From assembly GCF_036569345.1 (NCBI RefSeq), contig NZ_DATCQT010000164.1, forward strand, positions 1 to 64,000: 64,000 nucleotides of DNA, in the 5' to 3' direction. The position numbers were made by a program, and so were the translations under genes. Below the pieces are notes generated by a model, which was given only the letters and a program-made list of their open reading frames with translations, was not told where the DNA came from and searched no databases. This document shows positions 35,323 through 44,159 of this stretch, piece by piece. The stretch comes from Clostridium_AD sp036569345. Lineage in GTDB: Bacteria > Bacillota > Clostridia > Clostridiales > Clostridiaceae. Each line of letters begins with the position of its first letter. Position 1 is the first letter of the stretch.

Positions 35323-35435
35323 TATAATGATATTATCTTAACACTATATTAATATAGCTTACCTATTAATATAGAAAAAATATGATATTACTCAATTTAA
35401 TATGTGTTTTTATAAACAATAAGTAAACGGTTACC
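35323..35435 (+). promoter_or_regulatory. glpK1 upstream region: -10 candidate, hairpin and cre-like site
   Basis: In the 378-nt gap between glpP and glpK I see TATAAT at 35323-35328 as a possible -10 without a convincing -35. A hairpin (CTATATTAATA at 35344-35354 with TATTAATATAG at 35364-35374) lacks a U-tract. AGTAAACGGTTACC (35422-35435) resembles the CcpA cre consensus TGWAARCGYTWWCA. A second cre-like site precedes glpK2, suggesting carbon catabolite repression. Confidence 0.5.
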
Positions 35436-35464
35436 AATAAAATTAATAAGGGGTGTAAAAAACT

Positions 35465-36955
35465 ATGTCTCAGTATGTAATTGCACTAGACCAAGGAACA
35501 ACAAGCTCAAGATGTATTTTATTTAACAAAGATGGACTTATTGCAAGTGTTGCTCAAAAAGAATTCACCCAAATATTTCCTAAACCAGGTTGGGTTGAGC
35601 ATGATCCTATGGAAATTTGGGCTACTCAATTAGGTGTAACACAAGAAGCTATGGCGAAAATTGGAGCAACAGCACAGGATATTTCGGCGATCGGTATCAC
35701 TAACCAAAGAGAAACTACAGTAGTTTGGAATAAAATTACTGGAGTTCCTGTATACAATGCAATTGTTTGGCAGTGCAGGAGAACAGCTGGTATATGTGAT
35801 GATTTAAAAGCTACAGGCTTCGATAAAGTAGTAAGGGACAAAACTGGCCTTATACTTGATGCTTATTTTTCTGGTACAAAAGTAAAATGGATACTTGATA
35901 ATGTTGCAGGTGCTCGGGTCGAGGCTGAAAAAGGAAATTTAATATTTGGTACTATTGATACATGGTTAATTTGGAAATTAACCAAAGGAAAAGTTCATGT
36001 AACAGATTATACAAATGCTTCGAGAACAATGTTATACAACATACATGAATTAAAATGGGATGATGAATTACTTAACACTTTAGATATACCTAAATCAATG
36101 CTTGCAGAGGTTAAACCGTCTAGTTGTGTTTATGGATATACTGATACTTCAATATTTGGTTCTCAAATAGCAATAGCTGGAGCAGCAGGTGATCAACAGG
36201 CTGCATTATTTGGACAAACCTGTTACCAAGCTGGAACCGCTAAAAACACTTATGGTACAGGTTGCTTCTTACTAATGAACACTGGAGAAAAAGCTGTGGA
36301 GTCCCATAATGGACTACTTACAACTATAGCTTATGGCATTAATGGCAAAGTTAACTACGCTCTCGAGGGAAGTGTATTTGTTGCAGGCGCTGCTATTCAA
36401 TGGTTAAGAGATGAACTTCGAATGATAAGGACATCCCCTGAATCAGAAGCATATGCCACAGCTGTTGAAGATACAGCTGGCGTATATATGGTACCGGCAT
36501 TCGTTGGACTTGGTGCACCATATTGGGATCCATACGCAAGAGGAACAATTGTTGGTATAACACGTGGAACAAAAAAAGAACACTTTATAAGAGCAGCACT
36601 TGAATCATTAGCCTATCAAACAAATGATGTATTAAAAGCTATGCAAGAAGATTCAGGCATTACACTTAAAGCCTTAAAGGTTGATGGTGGTGCATGTGCT
36701 AATAACTTCTTAATGCAGTTTCAATCTGATATATTAAATGTTCAAGTGGATAGACCAGACGTAATTGAGACAACAGCACTCGGTGCTGCATATTTAGCAG
36801 GTCTTGCAGTTGGATATTGGAAAGATCAAGAAGAAATCTCAAAAAATTGGGCACTATCGAGATCATTTGAACCAAAAATGGTAGAAGAAAAAAGGGTTAA
36901 TCTTTTAAAAGGCTGGCATAAAGCTGTTGGTAGATCTAGAGATTGGGAAAAATAA
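35465..36955 (+). CDS. glpK: Glycerol kinase (copy 1)
   Basis: GlpK phosphorylates glycerol to glycerol 3-phosphate. The 496-residue FGGY-family kinase has the phosphate-1 loop ALDQGTTSSRCILF, WVEHDPMEIW, the substrate Arg/Glu region GITNQRETTVVW, GAAGDQQAALFGQ and the adenosine loop VDGGACANNFLMQFQSD. The ATG follows AAGGGGTG. It differs from glpK copy 2 at about 30 of 496 positions by my reading. The two copies flank the glycerol-3-phosphate oxidoreductase genes. Confidence 0.97.
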   Translation: MSQYVIALDQGTTSSRCILFNKDGLIASVAQKEFTQIFPKPGWVEHDPMEIWATQLGVTQEAMAKIGATAQDISAIGITNQRETTVVWNKITGVPVYNAIVWQCRRTAGICDDLKATGFDKVVRDKTGLILDAYFSGTKVKWILDNVAGARVEAEKGNLIFGTIDTWLIWKLTKGKVHVTDYTNASRTMLYNIHELKWDDELLNTLDIPKSMLAEVKPSSCVYGYTDTSIFGSQIAIAGAAGDQQAALFGQTCYQAGTAKNTYGTGCFLLMNTGEKAVESHNGLLTTIAYGINGKVNYALEGSVFVAGAAIQWLRDELRMIRTSPESEAYATAVEDTAGVYMVPAFVGLGAPYWDPYARGTIVGITRGTKKEHFIRAALESLAYQTNDVLKAMQEDSGITLKALKVDGGACANNFLMQFQSDILNVQVDRPDVIETTALGAAYLAGLAVGYWKDQEEISKNWALSRSFEPKMVEEKRVNLLKGWHKAVGRSRDWEK

Positions 36956-37012
36956 ATTAATTTAACTGGGTTATATTGTTATGATGATAATTTATATTCA
37001 TTAATTTCATAC

Positions 37013-37120
37013 TTGTATTTACTTAACTATTATGTTACTATTAAATTAATGAATAAAGGCGGAGAAAAGAGAGCCTTGGTTTGTGGGTGTGTTATGCCCA
37101 TTAATCAAGGTTCTCTTTTT
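37013..37120 (+). promoter_or_regulatory. Promoter and terminator/antiterminator leader before the glpA-like gene
   Basis: TTGTAT (37013-37018), a 17-nt spacer and TACTAT (37036-37041) form a promoter downstream of glpK1. About 25 nt later a strong terminator forms from AAGAGAGCCTTG and CAAGGTTCTCTT (near 37067-37117), followed by TTTTT. A purine-rich AAAGGCGGAGAAAAGAG stretch leads into it. The next gene starts 246 nt downstream. A promoter followed at once by a terminator is the layout of GlpP-controlled leaders, so this is the likely GlpP target. It could also simply end glpK1 transcripts. The 37121-37365 stretch shows nothing else I can support. Confidence 0.65.
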
Positions 37121-37365
37121 ATTTGCGTTTATTGTTGATAATTTCAAAACATAACAAGAAACAAAGATAGTTTATTATTTACAGTTTAATTCTTCATTTA
37201 TACTTAATCTTTATATCACTACTTGAAAACGCATACAAGAATGCAGCAAAAATTAGTCTTGCAACTATTAAGTGAAAGAAAGTATAAATCATGAAAAACT
37301 AATAAATTATTTTGATTTTGCAAATCATAATCAAAATTATCATTTTCAACAAGGAGGCAAAAAAT

Positions 37366-38805
37366 ATGTTTGATGTAACAATTATTGGTGCTGGTGTTAT
37401 TGGGTGTTCAATATCAAGAGAGCTATCTAAATATAATTTAAAAACATGTGTACTTGAAAGATCTAGTGATGTTGCTTCTGGTACAACAAAGGCAAATAGC
37501 GCGATTGTACATGGAGGGTTTGATGCTAAGCCTGATACTCTTAAAGGTAAATTAAATGCAAAAGGCAATGCAATGTTTACTGACCTTGCAAAGGAATTAG
37601 ATTTCCCATTTAAGAGGAATGGTTCATTGGTTCTTTGTTTCGACAAGAAGAGTATGGTAGATCTTACCCATTTACTAGAGCAAGGTAAAATAAATGGAGT
37701 ACCTGATTTAGTTATTCTTGATGGAGATCAAGTTAGAAAAATGGAACCTAATGTAACTGATAAATGCGTTGGCGCACTATATTCTCCAACAGGTGGAATT
37801 GTTTGTCCATACGAAATGACTATTGCTATGGCTGAAAATTCATATAGTAATGGTGTTGAATTTAAGTTTAAAACCGAGGTTAAGAATATAGAAAAAAACT
37901 TAAATGGGTATATTATAAAAACTAATAATGGTGATATCGAAACAAAAATGATAATAAACGCAGCAGGTTTATATTCAGGTGAAATGAATAATATGGTTAG
38001 CAACAACAAAATAAATATAGTTCCAAGACGAGGAGAATACGTTTTATTTGACAGAGTCGCAGGAGCTTTAGTAAAAAAAACTATTTTCCAGCTTCCAACT
38101 AAACTTGGAAAAGGAGTTTTAGTTACCCCCACTGTAGATGGTAATCTTTTAATTGGACCAAATGCAGTTGATTTAGAAGATAAAACTAATCTTGATACAA
38201 CTCGTGAAGGTATTGATGGTATTATTTCGAAGGCTCAATTAAGCATTCAAATTCCATTTCCTATGAATATGATTATAACTTCTTTCTCAGGAAATAGAGC
38301 CCATAGTGAGTCAGACGATTTTATAATTGAAGAAGCTGCCGATGCTAAAAACTTCATTAATGTTGCAGCAATTGCCTCTCCAGGATTAAGCAGTGCACCA
38401 AGTATTGCTGTAATGGTAGCTGATATGGTAACTTCAAAATTAGTTCCCGAAAAAAATGTGAAGTTTAACCCTATAAGAAAAGGTATAAGAAAGTTTAGGG
38501 AAATGTCCAATGAAGAGCGAAAAGATATAATTAAGGAAATACCTGAATATGGAACAGTTATTTGTAGGTGTGAAACTGTAACAGAAGGTGAAATCTTAGA
38601 CTCTATAAGAAGGCCTCTTGGAGCAAAAACACTCGATGGTGTTAAACTTAGGACAAGAGCTGGAATGGGTAGATGCCAATCAGGTTTCTGTTCAACAAGA
38701 GTTGTAGATATTCTAGCAAAAGAACTTAATATACCTCGCTCTGAAGTTACAAAATCAGGTGGAAATTCTATTTTGCTAACAGGAAAGAATAAACAATCTT
38801 TATAA
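37366..38805 (+). CDS. FAD-dependent glycerol-3-phosphate dehydrogenase-like protein (GlpA-like) with [2Fe-2S] domain
   Basis: This 479-residue protein probably oxidises glycerol 3-phosphate. The DAO-family FAD domain begins VTIIGAGVIGCSISREL and contains GTTKANSAIVHGGFD and the INAAGLYS strand. A C-terminal BFD-like [2Fe-2S] domain has CRC in VICRCETVTEGE and a C-X4-C in GRCQSGFC. This resembles GlpA of anaerobic GlpABC. The frame is open from 37312, but the ATG at 37366 follows AAGGAGG by 8 nt. It is 15 nt upstream of a GlpB-role flavoprotein gene. Confidence 0.88.
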   Translation: MFDVTIIGAGVIGCSISRELSKYNLKTCVLERSSDVASGTTKANSAIVHGGFDAKPDTLKGKLNAKGNAMFTDLAKELDFPFKRNGSLVLCFDKKSMVDLTHLLEQGKINGVPDLVILDGDQVRKMEPNVTDKCVGALYSPTGGIVCPYEMTIAMAENSYSNGVEFKFKTEVKNIEKNLNGYIIKTNNGDIETKMIINAAGLYSGEMNNMVSNNKINIVPRRGEYVLFDRVAGALVKKTIFQLPTKLGKGVLVTPTVDGNLLIGPNAVDLEDKTNLDTTREGIDGIISKAQLSIQIPFPMNMIITSFSGNRAHSESDDFIIEEAADAKNFINVAAIASPGLSSAPSIAVMVADMVTSKLVPEKNVKFNPIRKGIRKFREMSNEERKDIIKEIPEYGTVICRCETVTEGEILDSIRRPLGAKTLDGVKLRTRAGMGRCQSGFCSTRVVDILAKELNIPRSEVTKSGGNSILLTGKNKQSL

Positions 38806-38820
38806 ATTGGAGGAATAAAT

Positions 38821-40080
38821 ATGCAAGAATATGATTTAATCATAATTGGTGGCGGTCCAGCAGGACTTGCAGCTGCAGTTTCTGCAAAGGAAAAAGGAAT
38901 AGACAGTATTTTAATTATAGAAAGAGATAATCAATTAGGTGGTATTTTAAATCAATGTATTCATAATGGCTTTGGATTGCACACCTTTAAGGAAGAACTT
39001 ACTGGCCCTGAGTATTCGCAAAGATTTATTGACAAGGTTATTACACTTGGTATTGAGTATAAGCTAAATACCATGGTTTTGGATGTAAATGATAATAAAC
39101 AGGTTACTGCTGTAAATGCAAAGGATGGTATTTTAGAACTTCAGGCAAAAGCAATTATACTTGCAATGGGATGTCGCGAGAGGCCACGGGGAGCTCTTAA
39201 TATACCAGGTGCAAGATGTGCAGGTATTTACACAGCTGGAACTGCTCAAAAATATGTTAATGTTGAGGGTTTAATGCCAGGAACAGAGGTAGTAATACTT
39301 GGTTCTGGAGATATCGGCCTTATAATGGCTAGGAGAATGACCCTCGAGGGTGCAAAAGTAAAGGCTTGTGTAGAGTTAATGCCTCATTCAAGTGGACTTA
39401 AGAGAAATATCGTGCAGTGCTTAGACGATTTTAATATTCCACTAAAATTAAGCACAACAATAATAAATATACACGGACATGATAGACTTGAGGGAGTTAC
39501 AATTGCAAAAGTTGATGAACACAGAAAACCAATTAAGGGAACTGAAGAATATATTGCTTGTGATACTTTACTCTTGTCAGTTGGACTGCTTCCAGAAAAT
39601 GAACTTTCTAGGAAAGCAAATGTTAAACTTAATAAAGTTACAGGTGGCCCAATAGTCGATGAAAGTATGCAGACAAGCATTTCTGGAATATTTACCTGTG
39701 GTAATGTGCTTCATGTTCACGATCTAGTAGATAATGTAACAACTGAAAGCTATACTGCTGGCAGAAATGCTGCAGATTTTATAACTGGAATTCACCACCC
39801 TGGAAAAATTGTTGAGGTATTCGCAACAGATGGAGTTAGGTATACAGTGCCGAGTACTATTAATCCTGAAAATATAGGTGATGGAATAGATGTTAGATTT
39901 AGGGTTGGAGAAGTCCATAAAGCCGCCTATATTTCTGTTTATTTTGATGACGTTCGTGAAATGCATTTAAAGAAAAAAATTCTTACTCCAGGTGAAATGG
40001 AAAGCATCAAATTAACTAAAGCAATTTTTGACAAATATAAAGACTGCACTAAAATCACCATAAAAGTAGAAAAGGAGTAA
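38821..40080 (+). CDS. FAD/NAD(P)-dependent oxidoreductase, partner of the GlpA-like enzyme
   Basis: This 419-residue pyridine-nucleotide-disulfide type flavoprotein has the FAD loop LIIIGGGPAGLAAAVSA, the GCRERPRGAL segment, a second dinucleotide loop VILGSGDIGLIMARRM and the late FAD motif GIFTCGNVLHVHDLVDNV. It lacks the CXXC redox pair of disulfide reductases. Located between the GlpA-like and DUF1667 genes with tight spacing, it likely forms a complex moving electrons from glycerol 3-phosphate to NAD(P) or another carrier. The ATG follows GGAGG. Confidence 0.85.
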   Translation: MQEYDLIIIGGGPAGLAAAVSAKEKGIDSILIIERDNQLGGILNQCIHNGFGLHTFKEELTGPEYSQRFIDKVITLGIEYKLNTMVLDVNDNKQVTAVNAKDGILELQAKAIILAMGCRERPRGALNIPGARCAGIYTAGTAQKYVNVEGLMPGTEVVILGSGDIGLIMARRMTLEGAKVKACVELMPHSSGLKRNIVQCLDDFNIPLKLSTTIINIHGHDRLEGVTIAKVDEHRKPIKGTEEYIACDTLLLSVGLLPENELSRKANVKLNKVTGGPIVDESMQTSISGIFTCGNVLHVHDLVDNVTTESYTAGRNAADFITGIHHPGKIVEVFATDGVRYTVPSTINPENIGDGIDVRFRVGEVHKAAYISVYFDDVREMHLKKKILTPGEMESIKLTKAIFDKYKDCTKITIKVEKE

Positions 40081-40086
40081 TAAATT

Positions 40087-40452
40087 ATGAGTACAAGGGA
40101 ACTTACGTGCATAGGATGTCCAATAGGTTGTGCTCTTGTTGTAGAACTTAAGGGCAAAGAAGTTATAAGTGTATCAGGAAATACTTGTAAGATTGGTGAA
40201 AATTATGGCAAGAAGGAATGCACTAATCCAACAAGGGTTGTTACCTCCTCAGTTTTAGTAACAGGCGGAGATATTTCAGTACTTCCTGTGAAAACTGAGA
40301 AAGATATACCAAAAGATTTGATTTATGATTGTGTAAGAGCATTAAAAAACATTGTAGTAAAGGCTCCCATAAGTATTGGGGATGTGGTTCTAAAAAATGT
40401 GCTTAACACAGGTGTAAATATTATTGCAACTAAAAATGTTAAATTAATATAA
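40087..40452 (+). CDS. DUF1667 iron-sulfur protein
   Basis: This 121-residue protein has CIGCPIGC near residues 8-15, then two further Cys in NTCKIGENYGKKEC. Four Cys in this pattern resemble the 4Fe-4S segment at the N-terminus of molybdopterin oxidoreductases. The family (DUF1667) regularly accompanies the preceding two oxidoreductase genes in anaerobes and is taken to be the small electron-transfer subunit. It starts 6 nt after the upstream stop. Confidence 0.85.
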   Translation: MSTRELTCIGCPIGCALVVELKGKEVISVSGNTCKIGENYGKKECTNPTRVVTSSVLVTGGDISVLPVKTEKDIPKDLIYDCVRALKNIVVKAPISIGDVVLKNVLNTGVNIIATKNVKLI

Positions 40453-40507
40453 TTGTTAACCTAACAGTGTGTTAGTATTAACTTTGAGCAACTAATAAAG
40501 AAGAATT

Positions 40508-40563
40508 CACGATATTATAATATTAATATCGTGTTTCTATAGAATTCCGGGTAAACGTTATCA
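40508..40563 (+). promoter_or_regulatory. Hairpin and cre-like site before glpK2
   Basis: CACGATATTA (40508-40517) and TAATATCGTG (40524-40533) form a 10-bp hairpin followed by a weak T-run; it may end the glpA-like transcript. GGTAAACGTTATCA (40550-40563) differs from the CcpA cre consensus TGWAARCGYTWWCA only at the first base. It lies just before the glpK2 ribosome site. Confidence 0.6.
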
Positions 40564-40591
40564 AATAAAATGAAAAAGGAGTGTTCAAATA

Positions 40592-42085
40592 ATGGCAAAG
40601 TATGTAATGGCACTAGACCAAGGAACAACAAGTTCAAGATGTATTTTATTTAACAAAGAAGGACTTATTGCAAGTGTTGCTCAAAAAGAATTCACACAAA
40701 TATTCCCGAGTCCAGGTTGGGTTGAGCATGATCCTATGGAAATTTGGGCTACACAATTAGGTGTAGCTCAAGAAGCTATGGCGAAAATTGGTGTAACATC
40801 ACAAGATATTTCTGCAATTGGTATCACTAATCAAAGAGAAACTACAGTTGTTTGGAATAAAAATACTGGAGTTCCTGTATACAATGCAATTGTTTGGCAG
40901 TGTAGGAGAACAGCTGGTGTGTGTGATGAATTAAAGGCTACAGGCTTTGATAAAGTAGTAAGAGATAAAACTGGTCTTATACTTGACGCTTATTTTTCTG
41001 GTACAAAAGTAAAATGGATACTTGATAATGTTGCTGGTGCTCGCATCGATGCCGAAAAAGGGAATTTAATATTTGGTACTATTGATACATGGTTAATTTG
41101 GAAACTAACAAAGGGAGAAGTTCATGTAACAGATTATACAAATGCTTCTAGAACAATGTTATACAACATACATGAATTGAAATGGGACGACGAATTACTT
41201 AACACTTTAGATATACCTAAATCAATGCTTGCACAGGTTAAACCATCAAGCTGTGTTTATGGTTATACTGATAATTCGATCTTTGGTTCTCCAATAGCAA
41301 TAGCTGGCGCAGCAGGCGATCAGCAAGCTGCATTATTTGGACAAACCTGTTATCAAGCAGGAACTGCTAAAAACACTTATGGTACTGGATGCTTCTTATT
41401 AATGAACACTGGCGAAAAAGCAGTTGAATCACGCAACGGTCTACTTACAACTATAGCTTATGGCATTAATGGCAAAGTTAACTACGCTCTCGAGGGAAGT
41501 GTATTTGTTGCAGGCGCTGCTATTCAATGGTTAAGAGATGAACTTCGAATGATTAAGAATTCACCTGAATCAGAAGAATATGCTACTGCTGTTGAAGATA
41601 CAGATGGTGTATATATGGTACCAGCATTCGTTGGACTTGGTGCACCATATTGGGATCCATATGCAAGAGGAACAATTGTTGGATTAACTCGTGGAACTAA
41701 AAAGGAACACTTTATAAGGGCAGCACTTGAATCCTTAGCTTACCAGACAAATGATGTATTAAAAGCTATGCAAGAAGATTCTGGTATCACACTTAAAGCT
41801 TTAAAGGTTGATGGTGGTGCATGTGCTAATAACTTCTTAATGCAGTTTCAATCTGATATACTAGATGTTCAAGTTGATAGACCAGAAGTTATCGAAACAA
41901 CAGCACTTGGTGCTGCCTATTTAGCTGGCCTTGCAGTTGGATATTGGAAAGATGAAGAAGAAATCGCAAAAAATTGGGCACTTTCAAGATCATTTGAACC
42001 TAAAATGGAAGAAAAAAAGAGAGTTGAACTTTTAAAAGGATGGCATAAAGCTGTTGGTAGATCAAGGGACTGGGAAACCAAATAA
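40592..42085 (+). CDS. glpK: Glycerol kinase (copy 2)
   Basis: A second full-length FGGY-family glycerol kinase (497 residues) retains the same ATP and glycerol motifs as copy 1 (ALDQGTTSSR, GITNQRETTVVW, VDGGACANNF), so both look active. The ATG follows AAAGGAGTG. The DNA has a 113-bp tract identical to copy 1 (41441-41553) amid scattered silent differences, consistent with gene conversion. glpF follows after about 100 nt, and this copy may be its operon partner. Confidence 0.97.
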   Translation: MAKYVMALDQGTTSSRCILFNKEGLIASVAQKEFTQIFPSPGWVEHDPMEIWATQLGVAQEAMAKIGVTSQDISAIGITNQRETTVVWNKNTGVPVYNAIVWQCRRTAGVCDELKATGFDKVVRDKTGLILDAYFSGTKVKWILDNVAGARIDAEKGNLIFGTIDTWLIWKLTKGEVHVTDYTNASRTMLYNIHELKWDDELLNTLDIPKSMLAQVKPSSCVYGYTDNSIFGSPIAIAGAAGDQQAALFGQTCYQAGTAKNTYGTGCFLLMNTGEKAVESRNGLLTTIAYGINGKVNYALEGSVFVAGAAIQWLRDELRMIKNSPESEEYATAVEDTDGVYMVPAFVGLGAPYWDPYARGTIVGLTRGTKKEHFIRAALESLAYQTNDVLKAMQEDSGITLKALKVDGGACANNFLMQFQSDILDVQVDRPEVIETTALGAAYLAGLAVGYWKDEEEIAKNWALSRSFEPKMEEKKRVELLKGWHKAVGRSRDWETK

Positions 42086-42184
42086 AGCGTAATTTACAAA
42101 AATAAAATGTATTTAGCAGAAGTAGAATGCATAAAGCATTTTACTTCTGAATTAAATAAATAAATTATATAGGGGGAAAATATT

Positions 42185-42892
42185 ATGTTACCATATTATG
42201 CTGAATTTTTCGGAACAGCACTACTCATTCTTCTTGGTGATGGTGTAGTTGCAAATGTAGTTTTAGCAAAGACAAAAGGACATGATTCTGGATGGATAGT
42301 TATAGCTTTTGGTTGGGCATTTGCAGTTGGTGTTCCAGCTTACATCTTTGGAACAGCTAGTGGAGCTTCATTTAATCCTGCACTTACAATAGCTCTAGCT
42401 GCGGTTGGTAAATTATCATGGACACTCGTACCTGGATATTGCGTAGCTGAGATACTCGGCGGAATATTTGGTGGAATTCTAGTATGGCTCATGTACTTTC
42501 CACATTGGGCAGTTACAGATGACAAAGTAGGAAAACTTGCTGTATTCTGTACTGCACCTGCAATTAAACATACTCCATCAAACTTTTTAGCAGAATTTAT
42601 AGGAACATTTGTGTTAGTATTTGCGTTACTAGGAGTTGCTCAAACAAAATCAGCTCCTGGATTTGGTCCTCTTATTGCAGCATTTATAATTTTAGTAATC
42701 GGTTTAAGTTTAGGTGGCCCAACTGGATATGCTATTAACCCTGCAAGGGATTTAGGACCAAGAATAGCTCATGCAATATTACCGATAGCTGGTAAAGGAG
42801 ATTCTGATTGGGGATATGCATGGATACCAGTAATAGCTCCAATTTGTGGTGGTATTGCGGGAGCACTCGCAGTAGTTGCTATGTTTGGTTAA
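42185..42892 (+). CDS. glpF: Glycerol uptake facilitator (aquaglyceroporin)
   Basis: This is a 235-residue MIP-family membrane channel with about six helices and two half-helices bearing the NPA motifs: SFNPALT in the first half and AINPARD in the second. The Asp after NPAR is typical of glycerol facilitators, in contrast to water-only aquaporins. It follows glpK2, giving uptake plus trapping of glycerol. The ATG follows an AGGGGG site. Confidence 0.95.
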   Translation: MLPYYAEFFGTALLILLGDGVVANVVLAKTKGHDSGWIVIAFGWAFAVGVPAYIFGTASGASFNPALTIALAAVGKLSWTLVPGYCVAEILGGIFGGILVWLMYFPHWAVTDDKVGKLAVFCTAPAIKHTPSNFLAEFIGTFVLVFALLGVAQTKSAPGFGPLIAAFIILVIGLSLGGPTGYAINPARDLGPRIAHAILPIAGKGDSDWGYAWIPVIAPICGGIAGALAVVAMFG

Positions 42893-42950
42893 ATGTAATT
42901 TCCAATAGTTTCAAATAAATTTATTAATAGTATTTATCTTTAATAAAATA

Positions 42951-42987
42951 AAAACATCCAATTATATTTAAATATTGGATGTTTTTT
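42951..42987. terminator. Bidirectional terminator between glpF and the second DAHP synthase gene
   Basis: AAAACATCCAAT (42951-42962) pairs with ATTGGATGTTTT (42973-42984), with a T-run on the plus strand and an A-run (T on the minus strand) on the other side. It serves the convergent genes. Confidence 0.9.
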
Positions 42988-42992
42988 TGCAT

Positions 42993-44006
42993 TTAAATCG
43001 TTCTATTTTGCGTTTGTGCAATTACTTTTAGTTCATTTATCATAGCCTCAAATTTCTCTGGCTTTAAGGATTGTGGTCCATCACTAAATGCATTAGCAGG
43101 GTCATAGTGCACTTCAATTTCAAGACCATCTGCACCAACTGCTATAGCAGCTTTTGCAAGTGGTTCAACTAACCACCATTTACCCGCAGCATGACTTGGA
43201 TCTACTATAACAGGCAAATGAGTAAGCTTTTTTAGCACTGGAATTGCACTTAAATCTAAAGTATTTCTTGTGAAAGTTTCAAAGGTTCTAATTCCTCTTT
43301 CACATAAAACTACATTCTGATTACCACCAGCCATTATATACTCTGCAGACATAAGCAGTTCTTCGATTGTTGCGCTCATACCTCTCTTTAAGAGTATTGT
43401 CTTATTACATCTTCCTACTTCCTTTAAAAGGTCAAAGTTTTGCATGTTTCTAGCACCAATTTGTAATACATCGGCATAACTAGATATTTTCTCAACCAGT
43501 TCTACGCTCATAACTTCAGTTACAATTGGAAGCCCTGTTATTTTTTTTGCTTCTAATAATATTCTTAGCCCTTCTTCCTCCATCCCTTGGAAACTGTATG
43601 GAGAAGTTCGTGGCTTGTAAGCTCCTCCTCTTAGGAAATTAGCCCCTGCCTTCGCTACATCTTTTGCAATAGTTATTAGCTGTTTTTCACTTTCAACTGC
43701 GCAAGGCCCTGCAATTATTGCTAACTGTTTCCCACCAATTGTCCTATCATCTACCTTCATTATTGAATCATTAGGATGGAAAAGTCTATTAGCTCTTTTA
43801 TAAGGGGCTTGAACCCTTACAACCTTATCAACACATTCTTCGGCTTCCAATTGTCCTATGCTTATTGCACTTGTATCTCCAACAAGTCCTAAAATACAGC
43901 AGTTTTCTCCCTGTGTAATATGAACGGCGCAACCTAACCTTTCTGATTTTTTCTTAATGACACCAACTTGTTCTTGTGTTGCATTTGCTTTCATTACGAT
44001 AACCAT
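42993..44006 (-). CDS. aroF: DAHP synthase, type I-beta (second copy)
   Basis: This 337-residue paralogue of the aro-operon enzyme is the same length, with the N-terminal regulatory domain (about 1-65) and all barrel motifs (IAGPCAVES, GGAYKPRTSPYSFQG, ILLKRGM, VDPSHAAGKW). Most differences lie in the first 60 residues and the last 25. It is a single-gene unit between glpF and the his operon with its own promoter, aromatic-rich leader peptide and terminator. Different feedback or attenuation specificity from copy 1 is possible. Confidence 0.95.
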   Translation of the reverse strand: MVIVMKANATQEQVGVIKKKSERLGCAVHITQGENCCILGLVGDTSAISIGQLEAEECVDKVVRVQAPYKRANRLFHPNDSIMKVDDRTIGGKQLAIIAGPCAVESEKQLITIAKDVAKAGANFLRGGAYKPRTSPYSFQGMEEEGLRILLEAKKITGLPIVTEVMSVELVEKISSYADVLQIGARNMQNFDLLKEVGRCNKTILLKRGMSATIEELLMSAEYIMAGGNQNVVLCERGIRTFETFTRNTLDLSAIPVLKKLTHLPVIVDPSHAAGKWWLVEPLAKAAIAVGADGLEIEVHYDPANAFSDGPQSLKPEKFEAMINELKVIAQTQNRTI

Positions 44007-44102
44007 CTAAAATTCCTCCTAAAATATTATTTTGTCGCGGTTTTTGTAAAATACTTATTCTTAAATTAATTTGTTATAAATAAATTTATTATAAAAAATT
44101 AT

Positions 44103-44135
44103 AAAAAAAGGAAGACCCATTATAATGAGTCTTCC
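44103..44135 (-). terminator. Attenuator terminator of the second DAHP synthase gene
   Basis: On the minus strand GGAAGACTCAT and ATGGGTCTTCC form an 11-bp stem (one T-G pair) with loop TATA, followed by seven T residues. It lies about 97 nt before the gene. Its 5' arm includes ACTCATTAT, complementary to the leader segment at 44201-44209. Confidence 0.92.
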
Positions 44136-44159
44136 TTGTGTGTATCTTTAGTTTACCTA

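Noticed and set aside
38247..38843. 198-codon minus-strand ORF over the GlpA-like gene
   Set aside because: It is antisense to the FAD and [2Fe-2S] motifs of the real gene, with no family features of its own.
35465..42085. Duplicate glpK as an assembly artefact
   Set aside because: The copies differ by about 30 residues and many silent bases, have different flanks and different cre-like sites, so they are true paralogues.
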